Shown: in pieces, positions 1-7,249 of the stretch
How the letters are laid out: each line of letters opens with the position of its first letter
How positions within the stretch are numbered: position 1 is the stretch's first letter
Source: Dehalococcoidia bacterium
GTDB lineage: Bacteria > Chloroflexota > Dehalococcoidia > E44-bin15
Assembly (NCBI GenBank): GCA_030638665.1
Contig: DAOWEF010000016.1
Span: 1-12,333 of the forward strand
Reading direction: 5' to 3'
DNA: 12,333 nt
The notes under the pieces: model-generated
What the model was told of the DNA's origin: nothing
Databases searched by the model: none
What the model saw: only the letters and a program-made list of their open reading frames with translations
Made by a program: the position numbers and the translations under genes

Positions 1-620
1 AGGTGATCCCTCTTGGGGAAGACCCATCCGTAGCCGCCCGGTATTTGCCCGATATCCAGGCCCATAAGGGAATCCCAATCGGCCAGTTTATCCTGGGTTA
101 CATAGACTTCGTCCTGGAGAGCGAGGCCAAGTTCGAAATCCTTGATCATGCCCAATTTCCGGCCCACCGTCCCTCTGGCACCATCGGCTGCGGCGACAAC
201 TTTAGCGGTTATGGGGCCTTCGACAGTCAGCACCCTGACCCCGGAAGCTGTCATCTCAAGTTGATCAGCCCGCACGCCATCGCTTACAACCGCGCCCGCT
301 TCCTGAGCTTTCTTTACAAGGAAATGATCGAATCTGCTACGCATCACCATGTAGACCAATGGTTGCTTATGCCGCTTAGTGCACTCATCGCTGAGCTGAT
401 ACATGATTCTGGCCCCGTAAGCTATTCTCTCGGTCACCGCGCTGATGTCAAAGTCAAGTAAGCTCAAAGCCCGAGAAGTGATCCCCCCGGCACAGGGCTT
501 GTATCGGGGTATCTTCTCTTTTTCGAGGATGAGCACTGCTAGCCCCCTGCGGCCAAGCTCGTAACCTAGCGTGGCGCCAGCGGGACCAGCGCCGACGATT
601 ATTACATCATAGGAACTCAC
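1..620 (-). CDS. Geranylgeranyl reductase family FAD-dependent oxidoreductase (partial, 3' end beyond window)
   Basis: Reading leftward from a GTG at 620, the frame stays open for 206 codons to the window edge, so the C-terminus is missing. The N-terminus is a Rossmann FAD-binding fold with GAGPAG at residues 10-15 and an acidic residue ending the second strand (E33). PCAGG follows at 42-46, then RSRFD at 94-98, AADGARG at 144-150 and GGYGWVFPK at 195-203. This order is typical of the geranylgeranyl reductase family, which reduces prenyl chain double bonds in lipids, quinones or pigments. The real substrate cannot be read from the sequence; a menaquinone side chain or lipid is a guess. The GTG lies inside the purD stop (GTGA, four-base overlap), which suggests translational coupling, with GAGAGGTG upstream as a possible ribosome site. 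It is the last visible gene of the guaA-purD operon. Family assignment is firm. Confidence 0.88.
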   Translation of the reverse strand, partial: MSSYDVIIVGAGPAGATLGYELGRRGLAVLILEKEKIPRYKPCAGGITSRALSLLDFDISAVTERIAYGARIMYQLSDECTKRHKQPLVYMVMRSRFDHFLVKKAQEAGAVVSDGVRADQLEMTASGVRVLTVEGPITAKVVAAADGARGTVGRKLGMIKDFELGLALQDEVYVTQDKLADWDSLMGLDIGQIPGGYGWVFPKRDH

Positions 621-1885
621 GGGGGCACCTCTCTTGCTCCAATGTCCCGGCGATAATGGCAGCCCTCAAAATGAATGCGCGGGATATTGCTGTAGACCCT
701 ATCCCTCGCTTCAGCGATCGTCCTGCCCCTGGCAGCCACAGTGAGCACCCGCCCCCCGTCAGTGTATATTACGCCATGGCTCGCCATCGTTCCGGCATGA
801 AACACCAAAATGTCCTCATTAACTTTGTCTAATCCCTCAATAGGGAAACCTGTCTTGTAGCTGCCGGGATAACCACCCGACGCCATGACCACCCCCACGC
901 AGGCTTCATCGCGCCACTTAATCTCCATTTTATCCAGCCGCTCATCAAGCACCGCCAGCATGATGTCCACCAGGTCGCCCTCAAGAAGCGGGAGCATCAC
1001 CTGGTTCTCAGGGTCGCCGAAGCGGGCATTGAATTCCAAGGCCTTTGGTCCCTGATCCGTCAGCATAAGCCCAACATAGAGAACGCCTTTATACGGCTGT
1101 CCCTCCTTTGCCATCGCCCGCACCGTAGGTTCAAGGATGGTATCCCTCACCATGTCTATCATCTCCGCACCGAAGCAATTTGGCGGGCTATAGCTCCCCA
1201 TACCGCCTGTATTTGGACCCTCATCGCCATCGCAGGCCCTTTTATAGTCGCAGGCGGGCACCATAGGAACGACGGTTTTACCATCGGTGAAGGCAAGTAG
1301 GCTCACCTCTTTACCCGTCAGCCACTCTTCCACCAGAACCTGGTCGCCAGCCTCGCCGAATATCCGCTTCTCCATGATCTCGGAGAGCGCTACTAGCGCC
1401 TCAGTGGTGGAATTGGCCACGATGGAACCTTTACCCGCCGCCAGCCCGTCTGCTTTGACCACAATGGGGGGCTGCTCAGCCTTGACATAATCCCTCGCCT
1501 CGCCAAAGGACGAAAAACTTCGGCTCTGGGCGCAGGGGATACCGTATCTTTGCATCAGCCCCTTGGCGAAAACCTTGCTCGACTCGATCTTCGTTGCCTC
1601 TTTGCTGGGACCGAAGATGGGGATGCCACGACCTTGAAAAAGATCGACAATGCCTGCGGCAAGCGGTGCTTCAGGGCCGACCACGACGAGGTCGATTCTT
1701 CGTTCCTGGGCCGCCTGGGCTAGGGTCTCAAGCTCTGTAGGTTTAAGGTCCAGGTTTTTTGCGATGAGCCCAGTCCCCGCATTCCCCGGCGCAACATAGA
1801 TCTCCTCAACGCTGGGGCTCTGGCTGAGCTTCCAAACCAGTGTATGCTCCCTGGCCCCTCCGCCAATGACCAGCACCTTTAGCAA
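617..1885 (-). CDS. purD: Phosphoribosylamine--glycine ligase (GAR synthetase)
   Basis: This is the second committed step of de novo purine synthesis: ATP-dependent joining of glycine to 5-phosphoribosylamine, in the cytoplasm. The 422 residues match the usual PurD length. Visible family motifs in order are KVLVIGGGAREH at the N-terminus, APGNAGT, VVGPEAPLAAG, the ATP-grasp loop KADGLAAGKG, the region GPNTGGMGSYSPP, and the metal/nucleotide-binding EFNARFGDPE. The start codon is TTG, directly after the TAA of the upstream small membrane gene and in the same frame. GAGAGTG just upstream can serve as ribosome site, and the protein then begins like other PurD proteins (M-x-KVLVIG). Its TGA overlaps the GTG of the next gene by four bases. 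With guaA at the head of the same gene run, this makes a purine-biased operon. Confidence 0.97.
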   Translation of the reverse strand: MLKVLVIGGGAREHTLVWKLSQSPSVEEIYVAPGNAGTGLIAKNLDLKPTELETLAQAAQERRIDLVVVGPEAPLAAGIVDLFQGRGIPIFGPSKEATKIESSKVFAKGLMQRYGIPCAQSRSFSSFGEARDYVKAEQPPIVVKADGLAAGKGSIVANSTTEALVALSEIMEKRIFGEAGDQVLVEEWLTGKEVSLLAFTDGKTVVPMVPACDYKRACDGDEGPNTGGMGSYSPPNCFGAEMIDMVRDTILEPTVRAMAKEGQPYKGVLYVGLMLTDQGPKALEFNARFGDPENQVMLPLLEGDLVDIMLAVLDERLDKMEIKWRDEACVGVVMASGGYPGSYKTGFPIEGLDKVNEDILVFHAGTMASHGVIYTDGGRVLTVAARGRTIAEARDRVYSNIPRIHFEGCHYRRDIGAREVPP

Positions 1886-2128
1886 TTATTCACTCTCAGG
1901 CGGTATGCTCCTCACACTACGTGGCGAGCGCAATCTCAGAATTGCCAGCCATGCCGCGCCCACAAAGACAGCGATAGCAATATAGTACCACGAGAATGGA
2001 TTGCTCAGCCCAAGTTTCTCCCCAGGTCCATTATAGAGCACTTCGTTTACTATACCGACCACGAGACATCCCAGGGCCACCACCCCGAAGAGGTACGATA
2101 ATACCGTCTTCCACCAACCTATTTCCAT
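1886..2128 (-). CDS. Small two-TM membrane protein of unknown function
   Basis: I do not recognise this 80-residue protein. It has two clear hydrophobic segments, about residues 8-27 and 47-65, separated by a loop containing NGPGEKLGLSNPF. A basic, Ser/Pro-rich tail (RLRSPRSVRSIPPESE) follows. The positive residues after the second segment suggest both ends face the cytoplasm, with the loop outside. The ATG at 2128 is chosen because GGGGGTGAT, a near-complete match to the 16S 3' end, sits about four bases upstream. A GTG three codons earlier (2137) is inside that site and less likely. It lies 23 bases after the ferritin stop, and its TAA is immediately followed by the TTG of purD in the same frame, so it is co-transcribed with purine genes. 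No enzyme motif is visible. Confidence 0.72.
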   Translation of the reverse strand: MEIGWWKTVLSYLFGVVALGCLVVGIVNEVLYNGPGEKLGLSNPFSWYYIAIAVFVGAAWLAILRLRSPRSVRSIPPESE

Positions 2129-2151
2129 CTGTATCACCCCCTTTTAACAGG

Positions 2152-2406
2152 TTACAACCCCTCTTTTTTGAACATCTCAGCCTGGAGTGGATCGAGCTTC
2201 TGAATAAGCTTGGTAAGCTCGACGAGGTGCTCCTTTTCCTCGTCACGAATGTGCGCCAAGACCTCTGCCACCTCTTCGTCCTCTATGGTGTCGATGTGCT
2301 CCTGGTACTGATTGATCGCCTGAAGCTCCCCAATCATGTCCTCTCGCAGCATCTCAAGGTCCAGTTCCGGAGCTCCCTCATCTTCATGGTCGTTTTCGTA
2401 GGTCAT
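2152..2406 (-). CDS. Short ferritin-like protein of the encapsulated-ferritin type
   Basis: This 84-residue acidic protein consists of a charged N-terminal tail (1-16) and two helices. The first carries E27-L-Q-A-I-N-Q-Y34; the second carries H52-I-R-D-E-E57-K-E-H60. The 30- and 33-residue spacings from the first Glu to the second Glu and the His match the ferroxidase ligands E32, E62 and H65 that I recall for Rhodospirillum rubrum EncFtn. The wording also resembles the ferritin-like N-terminus of the Pyrococcus encapsulin fusion. Two-helix members work only as dimers, which form the di-iron site across the interface. The expected role is iron oxidation and storage or oxidative-stress defence. 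The C-terminus ends at MFKKEGL with no recognisable encapsulin-targeting tail, and no encapsulin gene is in the window. GGGGGCGAT precedes the ATG by about four bases. The gap to guaA is 16 bases, implying co-transcription. Confidence 0.85.
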   Translation of the reverse strand: MTYENDHEDEGAPELDLEMLREDMIGELQAINQYQEHIDTIEDEEVAEVLAHIRDEEKEHLVELTKLIQKLDPLQAEMFKKEGL

Positions 2407-2422
2407 TTATCGCCCCCTTTTC

Positions 2423-4096
2423 TTATTCCCATTCTATAGTTGACGGCGGCTTTGAGGAGACATCATAAACCACCCGGTTCACCTCGGGGACCTCATTGAC
2501 GATGCGATTTGAGATGCGCGCCAGCAGGTCGTATGGGAGGCGGGCCCAGTCGGCGGTCATGGCATCCTCTGAGGTCACAGCGCGGATCGCAATGAGATAG
2601 CCATAAGTGCGAAAATCTCCCATCACCCCAACGCTCCTGGTATCGGTCAAGACTGCGAAGCTCTGCCAGAGCTGGCGGTATAGCTTCGCCTTCTTGATCT
2701 CGTTCATCACGATCCAGTCGGCAGCCCGTAATAGCTCCAGCTTTTCCCTGGTCACCTCACCGATAATTCTGATGGACAGCCCGGGTCCGGGGAAAGGCTG
2801 GCGCCATATCATCTCCTCAGGCACGCCCAGGGTGAGCCCCACCTCTCTCACCTCATCCTTGAACAGGTAGCGAAGCGGCTCGATTAGGGAAAGGGTCATC
2901 TTTGTCGGCAGACCGCCCACATTGTGATGGGTCTTTATCTTCGCCGAGGCACTGCTCTCTGGGGTGACGCTCTCGATAACATCGGGGTAAAGGGTTCCCT
3001 GAGCCAGGAAATCCACCCTTCCCAGCTTGGCGGCCTCATCCTCGAACACCCGGATGAATTCCTCCCCCACTAGGCGGCGCTTCATTTCAGGCTCAGTAAC
3101 TCCCTTAAGACGCTGGAGAAACCTATCGGTGGCATCAATGTCGATGATGTTCATCTTCAGGTTCCGCTGGAAGGTATTGATGGTGCGCTCCGCCTCCTCC
3201 TGGCGTAGGAGACCGTTATTGACAAAGATGCAGGTTAGCTGATCGCCGATGGCACGATGAACCAGCGCCGCCGTTACCGCGGAGTCAACACCCCCGGAGA
3301 GGGCGCAGATAACCCGACCCTTCCCTACCTGCTTTCTGATCCTGGCTACGCTCTCCGCGATAAAGCTGCCAGGGGTCCAGTTGCCGCTGCAGCCGCAGAT
3401 ATGGTAAAGGAAGTTTTTCAGGATATCCTTCCCATGAGGGGTATGGGCCACTTCGGGGTGAAACTGTATTCCAATGATCCCATGCTCATTGCCCATGGCG
3501 GCGATGGGGGAATTTTCTGTATAACCCAGGGTGGTAAAGCCAGGGGGCATCTCCACAATCTGGTCGCCATGGCTCATCCAGACAGGCATGGAGGGGGGCA
3601 AGTCAGCAAAAATGGGCGATTCCACAGCACTCTGATGTAGGATGGCATGACCGTACTCATGCCTCGTCCCCAAGGCTACCCTCCCTCCAAGCTGATGGGT
3701 GAGCACCTGCATGCCATAGCAAATGCCCAGTATGGGGAGATGGCTTTCATAGATATGGGCAGGGGCGAGCGGTGCTCCGGGGTCGCAGACGCTGGCGGGG
3801 CCCCCGGAGAAGATGAACCCCCTGGGCTTAAGGGAAGCTATCCTTTGCCAGGGAATATCGTAGGGCAATACCTCACTGTAGACGTGGCATTCGCGCACCC
3901 GCCGGGTGATGAGCATGCTGTATTGCGAGCCGAAGTCGATCACCACCACCGCCTCGCGTTCCACCTCGGGCACCTTCTCCGCTATGGGCTGCTCGCCAGC
4001 CTTTTGCTTGGCGATCTCCAGATATGTAGAGACCTCCAAGTCATCGCTGGTGGTCACCCTGAAGCTGTCCTCTTTCTGCTCCATAGCCCGCCGCAT
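2423..4096 (-). CDS. guaA: GMP synthase (glutamine-hydrolysing)
   Basis: This enzyme amidates XMP to GMP using glutamine and ATP. Counting from the ATG at 4096 (557 residues), a class I glutamine amidotransferase domain begins near residue 50 ([11 protein letters not shown]). It has the nucleophile C126 in GICYGMQ and the H213/E215 pair in FHPEVAHT. The ATP-pyrophosphatase domain has its P-loop SGGVDS at 267-272. The C-terminal dimerisation domain ends in the expected PPSTIEWE. Some 47 residues precede the first domain, so the protein is longer than a typical GuaA (about 510-525). The start is uncertain: ATG at 4084 is equally possible, GTG codons further in would give a standard N-terminus, and a TTG at 4135 overlaps the promoter and is unlikely. 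It is the first gene of the leftward operon that also carries purD. Confidence 0.96.
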   Translation of the reverse strand: MRRAMEQKEDSFRVTTSDDLEVSTYLEIAKQKAGEQPIAEKVPEVEREAVVVIDFGSQYSMLITRRVRECHVYSEVLPYDIPWQRIASLKPRGFIFSGGPASVCDPGAPLAPAHIYESHLPILGICYGMQVLTHQLGGRVALGTRHEYGHAILHQSAVESPIFADLPPSMPVWMSHGDQIVEMPPGFTTLGYTENSPIAAMGNEHGIIGIQFHPEVAHTPHGKDILKNFLYHICGCSGNWTPGSFIAESVARIRKQVGKGRVICALSGGVDSAVTAALVHRAIGDQLTCIFVNNGLLRQEEAERTINTFQRNLKMNIIDIDATDRFLQRLKGVTEPEMKRRLVGEEFIRVFEDEAAKLGRVDFLAQGTLYPDVIESVTPESSASAKIKTHHNVGGLPTKMTLSLIEPLRYLFKDEVREVGLTLGVPEEMIWRQPFPGPGLSIRIIGEVTREKLELLRAADWIVMNEIKKAKLYRQLWQSFAVLTDTRSVGVMGDFRTYGYLIAIRAVTSEDAMTADWARLPYDLLARISNRIVNEVPEVNRVVYDVSSKPPSTIEWE

Positions 4097-4098
4097 CC

Positions 4099-4127
4099 TC
4101 GACCAAAGCTTATCACTGTGGTATACT
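4099..4127 (+). promoter_or_regulatory. Candidate promoter of tsaC, near-leaderless
   Basis: TCGACC (4099-4104, four of six to consensus) is followed after 17 bases by TATACT (4122-4127, five of six). Only nine bases separate the -10 from the tsaC ATG at 4137, so transcription starting at the usual distance would begin at about 4134. That leaves a 5' leader of two or three bases. No Shine-Dalgarno sequence lies before this ATG, which fits a leaderless message. Confidence 0.5.
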
Positions 4128-4135
4128 GGCGTCAA
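4107..4135 (-). promoter_or_regulatory. Candidate promoter of the guaA operon
   Basis: On the minus strand TTGACG (4135-4130) is followed after 17 bases by TAAGCT (4112-4107), preceded by TGA as an extended -10. The -35 is five of six to consensus; the -10 is weak apart from the TG. Transcription would start near 4100, only about four bases before the ATG at 4096. It almost completely overlaps the oppositely directed tsaC promoter. Confidence 0.4.
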
Positions 4136-4136
4136 G

Positions 4137-4748
4137 ATGGAGGAGCAGATTCATCAGGCGATCGACATCCTAAAGAAGGGGGGGATCCTCGCCTTCCCCA
4201 CGGACACCGTCTATGGGCTGGGCGCCAATGCCTTTGACGAGGGTGCTGTTATAAGGGTTTATGAAGCGAAGGGGAGACCGCAACATCTCGCCATTCCCCT
4301 GCTCCTTGCCGATATGTCCCAGGTTACGTCTGTGGCCAGGGATGTGCCTGAGATCGCATGGCGGTTGGCGAAGCACTTCCTCCCTGGAGGTTTAACCCTG
4401 GTCTTGTATAAATCGCCTTCAGTATCGAGTCTGATCACAGGGGAGGGCGAAAAAATTGCGGTGCGAGTGCCGGCTCACCCTATTCCAATCGCCCTAATCG
4501 AGGGGCTGGGCGCCCCGATCACTGGCACAAGCGCTAACCTCACCGGCAGCCCCAGCCCCCTGACCGCTCAGGAGGTTTATAACCAACTGGGGGACAGGGT
4601 CGACCTCATCATAGATGGTGGGTGTCCCGGAGGCGTCGATTCCACGGTGCTCGACCTCACCGCTGAGCCCCCCAGGATTCTGCGGGAAGGGGCTATAAGC
4701 GGTGGGGAGATAGCCAGGGCATGCGGAGCTACTGTAAAGGAGGGCTAA
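4137..4748 (+). CDS. tsaC: L-threonylcarbamoyladenylate synthase (TsaC/YrdC family)
   Basis: This enzyme makes threonylcarbamoyl-AMP from threonine, bicarbonate and ATP, the first step of t6A modification at tRNA position 37. The 203 residues form a single YrdC-type domain: PTDTVYGLG at 21-29, KGRP at 45-48 followed by [49 protein letters not shown] and a final RILREGAIS. It is the short TsaC form rather than long Sua5, since no extra C-terminal domain is present. The frame is open far upstream, but the only sensible start is the ATG at 4137. The longer reading would run through the guaA promoter and coding region in antisense. The stop TAA shares its last base with the rpiB ATG (TAATG), implying coupling. 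Confidence 0.93.
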   Translation: MEEQIHQAIDILKKGGILAFPTDTVYGLGANAFDEGAVIRVYEAKGRPQHLAIPLLLADMSQVTSVARDVPEIAWRLAKHFLPGGLTLVLYKSPSVSSLITGEGEKIAVRVPAHPIPIALIEGLGAPITGTSANLTGSPSPLTAQEVYNQLGDRVDLIIDGGCPGGVDSTVLDLTAEPPRILREGAISGGEIARACGATVKEG

Positions 4749-5197
4749 TGCGGATCGCTATTGGCTGCGACCATCGGGGGCTGAATCTAAAAATGGCAAT
4801 TATGGAGCTCCTCTCGGAGCTGGGGCACGGGTATGAGGACTTCGGCTGCTACGATACTGGCTCGGTGGACTATCCCGATATTGGGGGCAAGGTAGCTCAG
4901 GCGGTTGCCCAGGGGCGCTTTGACCACGGCATCCTGGTATGCAGCACGGGCATCGGCATGAGCATCGTGGCCAATAAGGTGCCCGGAATCCGTGCTGCCC
5001 TCTGCCATGACACCTTTAGCGCCCAGCGCAGCAGGGCGCATAACGATGCCAATGTCCTCTGCCTTGGGGAGTGGGTGATAGGGGAGGGCCTGGCCAAAGA
5101 GATCGTTAAAGCCTATCTTGCCGCTGAGTTTGAAGGGGGGAGGCACACCCAGCGACTGGAGAAGGTATGGGCATTGGAGGAAGGAAAGCTTCCTTGA
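4748..5197 (+). CDS. rpiB: Ribose 5-phosphate isomerase B
   Basis: This enzyme interconverts ribose 5-phosphate and ribulose 5-phosphate in the pentose phosphate network. The 149 residues are the usual RpiB/LacAB length. Diagnostic parts are IGCDHRG at 5-11, SVDYPDIG at 39-46, the catalytic-cysteine segment VCSTGIGMSIVANK with C65, RAALCHD, and RAHNDANVLCLG with H98. The ATG overlaps the tsaC stop by one base, and GGAGGG lies a few bases upstream as ribosome site. Its own stop codon is embedded in the -35 hexamer of the dxs promoter. A decayed fragment of a second rpiB lies about 2.4 kb downstream, past dxs, but this copy looks intact. Substrate specificity within the family (ribose versus allose or galactose phosphates) is inferred, not proven. 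Confidence 0.95.
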   Translation: MRIAIGCDHRGLNLKMAIMELLSELGHGYEDFGCYDTGSVDYPDIGGKVAQAVAQGRFDHGILVCSTGIGMSIVANKVPGIRAALCHDTFSAQRSRAHNDANVLCLGEWVIGEGLAKEIVKAYLAAEFEGGRHTQRLEKVWALEEGKLP

Positions 5198-5223
5198 CAA
5201 ATCTCGATCTCCATTGCTAATAT
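5194..5223 (+). promoter_or_regulatory. Promoter of dxs
   Basis: A perfect TTGACA (5194-5199) is followed after 18 bases by TAATAT (5218-5223), preceded by TGC as an extended -10. Expected transcription start is near 5230, leaving a leader of about 20 bases that contains the dxs ribosome site. The TTGACA includes the rpiB stop codon, so the signal is partly inside the upstream gene. Confidence 0.65.
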
Positions 5224-5249
5224 GACCCTATCTTGAGGAGAGAAGCACC

Positions 5250-7127
5250 GTGATTCTAGATAGCATCAATGAGCCTGCCGACCTGAAGGGACTTACCCTT
5301 CCCCAGCTGGCGCAGCTTGCCGCCGAGATACGGAGCAGGATTGTTACCACAGTGGACGCCACTGGCGGGCATCTCGCCTCCAGCCTGGGTGTGGTGGAGC
5401 TCACTATCGCGCTGCATCGCACCTTCAAAAGCCCCCGGGACAAGATCGTGTGGGACGTAGGGCATCAGAGCTACGCTCACAAGCTGCTCACCGGGCGCAG
5501 GGCGCGCTTTTCTACTATTCGCCAGCACGGCGGGCTTAGCGGATTCACCGACCGGGAGGAGAGCCCCCATGATCCTTTCGGTGCCGGGCACGCTTCAACC
5601 TCGATCTCCGCGGCGCTGGGTATGGCGATTGCTCGCGACCTCGCCGGGGAAAGCTACAATGTGATCGCGGTCGTCGGCGATGGCTCCTTGACAGGGGGCA
5701 TGGCTTTTGAAGCCCTCAATCATGCGGGACACCTGGGCATCAGGCTCATCGTGGTCCTCAATGACAACGGGATGGCGATCTCACCCAGCGTGGGTGCCTT
5801 ATCCAGGCTTTTTTCTCGGCTCAGGCTCGACCGCCGTTACTATCGAGCCAGGGAAGAGGCGTCGCATGTGGTCACCAGACTGCCCCGGACACATTGGCTT
5901 CAGCTGATAGGAGGAAGGGTCAAGAAGGGCGTTAAGGGTATGATTATTCCTTCGATGTTCTGGGAGGAGCTGGGCTTCACTTATATTGGACCGATTGATG
6001 GTCATGATCTCGCCGAGCTTGAGGCGACTCTCGCCCAGGCTGGAGAATACGCTCTAAGGCCCATCTTGGTTCATGTGGTTACCAAGAAAGGCAAAGGGCA
6101 TCGCCCTGCTGAGGATGATGCAGTCGGTTTTCACGGTGTGTCTCCAAATCAAGGCAAGAAGGTGAACACCCTTTCCTATAGCGAGGTCTTTGGCCAAACC
6201 GTCCTTCGCCTCGCCAGGGAGAATCCCAAGATAATCGCGGTGACTGCGGCGATGTCTGAAGGCACCGGGCTAAGCCTCCTCGCCGATGAGTTCCCGGAGC
6301 GAGTCTTCGACGTCGGCATCTGTGAACAACATGCCGTGACCTTCGCCGCAGGGCTGGCCACCCATGGTTTTATCCCCATTGTAGCCATATACTCCACCTT
6401 CCTCCAGCGTGCCCTTGACCAGATCATTCACGATGTCTGCCTCCAGAATCTGCCGGTAATCTTCGCCATCGATCGCGGGGGCATTGTGGGCGAGGACGGC
6501 AAGACCCACCAGGGCACCTTCGACCTTTCTTATCTCAGCTTTATCCCTAATCTGGTACTCGCCTCTCCCAAGGACGAAAGCGAACTTCAGCATCTTCTCA
6601 ATACCGCTGTAAGGGCAAATCGCCCCTTTGCGCTCCGCTACCCCCGGGGTTCAGGATCGATCGTGCAGCTGAGTGAGGTATGGCAGGAACTTCCCGTAGG
6701 GAAGGGGGAGGTGCTGCGGGGGGGAGAGGATGTCGGCATTCTCGCTATCGGGGTTACCGTGGCCCCTGCCCTTGAAGCGGCCCACAGGCTGGCTGAGAAG
6801 GGCATAGAATGCACTGTAGTTAATGCTCGTTTCGTCAAGCCCCTTGACTCCTCGCTGATACTGGACGTGGCTCGTCGCACCAAGCGGGTGGTTACGGTGG
6901 AGGAGAACGCCCTTTGGAGTGGGTTTGGCAGCGCGGTTATCGAGCTTCTGGATGGCTCCCATATTACTGATCTTCGGGTGGAGCGTATCGGGCTACCCGA
7001 TGAGTTCGTGGAGCATGGCTCTCAGGGAGTGCTCCGTGCCAAGTATAATCTGGATGCCGACGGGATCGCCCAGCGGGTTATTTCATCCTTTCCCGAGCTC
7101 ATTCCTTTGAAAGAAGCGAAGAGGTAG
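5250..7127 (+). CDS. dxs: 1-deoxy-D-xylulose-5-phosphate synthase
   Basis: This thiamine-diphosphate enzyme condenses pyruvate with glyceraldehyde 3-phosphate, the entry step of the MEP route to isopentenyl and dimethylallyl diphosphate. The 625 residues have the normal Dxs length and order. H41 lies in GGHLASSLG, followed by DVGHQ at 69-73, GAGHASTS near 111-118, and the ThDP/Mg motif GDGSLTGG at 143-150 with NDNGMAIS at 171-178. The pyrimidine-domain Glu is E337 in AMSEGTG. GICEQHAVTFAAGLA, YSTFLQRALDQ and KTHQGTFDLSYL with H420 follow, then a C-terminal transketolase domain. The start is a GTG with GAGGAGAG about eight bases upstream. Downstream, the final 16 codons and trailer are repeated in diverged form. 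dxs probably has its own promoter but may also receive read-through from tsaC-rpiB. Product identity is firm. Confidence 0.97.
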   Translation: MILDSINEPADLKGLTLPQLAQLAAEIRSRIVTTVDATGGHLASSLGVVELTIALHRTFKSPRDKIVWDVGHQSYAHKLLTGRRARFSTIRQHGGLSGFTDREESPHDPFGAGHASTSISAALGMAIARDLAGESYNVIAVVGDGSLTGGMAFEALNHAGHLGIRLIVVLNDNGMAISPSVGALSRLFSRLRLDRRYYRAREEASHVVTRLPRTHWLQLIGGRVKKGVKGMIIPSMFWEELGFTYIGPIDGHDLAELEATLAQAGEYALRPILVHVVTKKGKGHRPAEDDAVGFHGVSPNQGKKVNTLSYSEVFGQTVLRLARENPKIIAVTAAMSEGTGLSLLADEFPERVFDVGICEQHAVTFAAGLATHGFIPIVAIYSTFLQRALDQIIHDVCLQNLPVIFAIDRGGIVGEDGKTHQGTFDLSYLSFIPNLVLASPKDESELQHLLNTAVRANRPFALRYPRGSGSIVQLSEVWQELPVGKGEVLRGGEDVGILAIGVTVAPALEAAHRLAEKGIECTVVNARFVKPLDSSLILDVARRTKRVVTVEENALWSGFGSAVIELLDGSHITDLRVERIGLPDEFVEHGSQGVLRAKYNLDADGIAQRVISSFPELIPLKEAKR

Positions 7128-7207
7128 ATCGAGCCTTTAAATCATTTCACCCTTTCCAGAGCTCATTCCTTCGGTGGAAGTGAAGAAGCAATATCAGGCC
7201 TCTAAAT
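7080..7207 (+). repeat. Imperfect tandem repeat: dxs 3' end and a diverged second copy
   Basis: Bases 7080-7142, the last 15 sense codons and stop of dxs plus a short trailer, are repeated at 7144-7207, with period 64-65. By hand about 50 of 63 aligned positions agree, with one single-base indel. The first 28 bases differ at only two positions. Read in the corresponding frame, the first copy gives ISSFPELIPLKEAKR-stop. The second gives ISPFPELIPSVEVKKQ then YQASK and a TAA at 7207-7209. The second copy has no start codon and no upstream coding context, so it is a non-functional remnant. Confidence 0.85.
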
Positions 7208-7209
7208 AA
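7144..7209 (+). pseudogene. Remnant of a second dxs C-terminus
   Basis: This stretch continues in one frame from ATT at 7144 to TAA at 7207 and encodes a 21-residue tail recognisably like the end of the intact Dxs (shared PELIP core), with a longer KKQYQASK ending. Several differences keep the reading sensible (SSFPELIP versus SPFPELIP), which hints that it diverged as a real gene end before being stranded. Whether it came from a local duplication or from replacement of one dxs allele by another cannot be decided here. Confidence 0.55.
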
Positions 7210-7249
7210 AGAAGGGTTCTTGCTTAATGAAGCCTAGTGTAAAGTTCGA

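Noticed and set aside
3..461. Rightward open frame at the left edge (152 codons)
   Set aside because: It is the antisense of the reductase-family gene, which shows strong family motifs on the minus strand over the same bases.
2137..2160. Short palindrome GGTTACAACC between the mini-ferritin and the two-TM gene
   Set aside because: The stem is only four bases and there is no T-tract; it is too weak to call a terminator inside an operon.
4097..4135. TTG start of guaA at 4135
   Set aside because: This TTG is the first triplet of the TTGACG -35 element, has no ribosome site, and the added residues look unlike any GuaA N-terminus.
3906..4136. Upstream extension of tsaC to 3906
   Set aside because: It runs antisense through the start of guaA. 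The YrdC domain begins right after the ATG at 4137, next to a promoter-like -10.
3257..4237. Rightward open frames at 3257-3640 and 3647-4237
   Set aside because: Both are antisense to guaA (and run into tsaC) with no family resemblance; they reflect GC-biased shadow frames.
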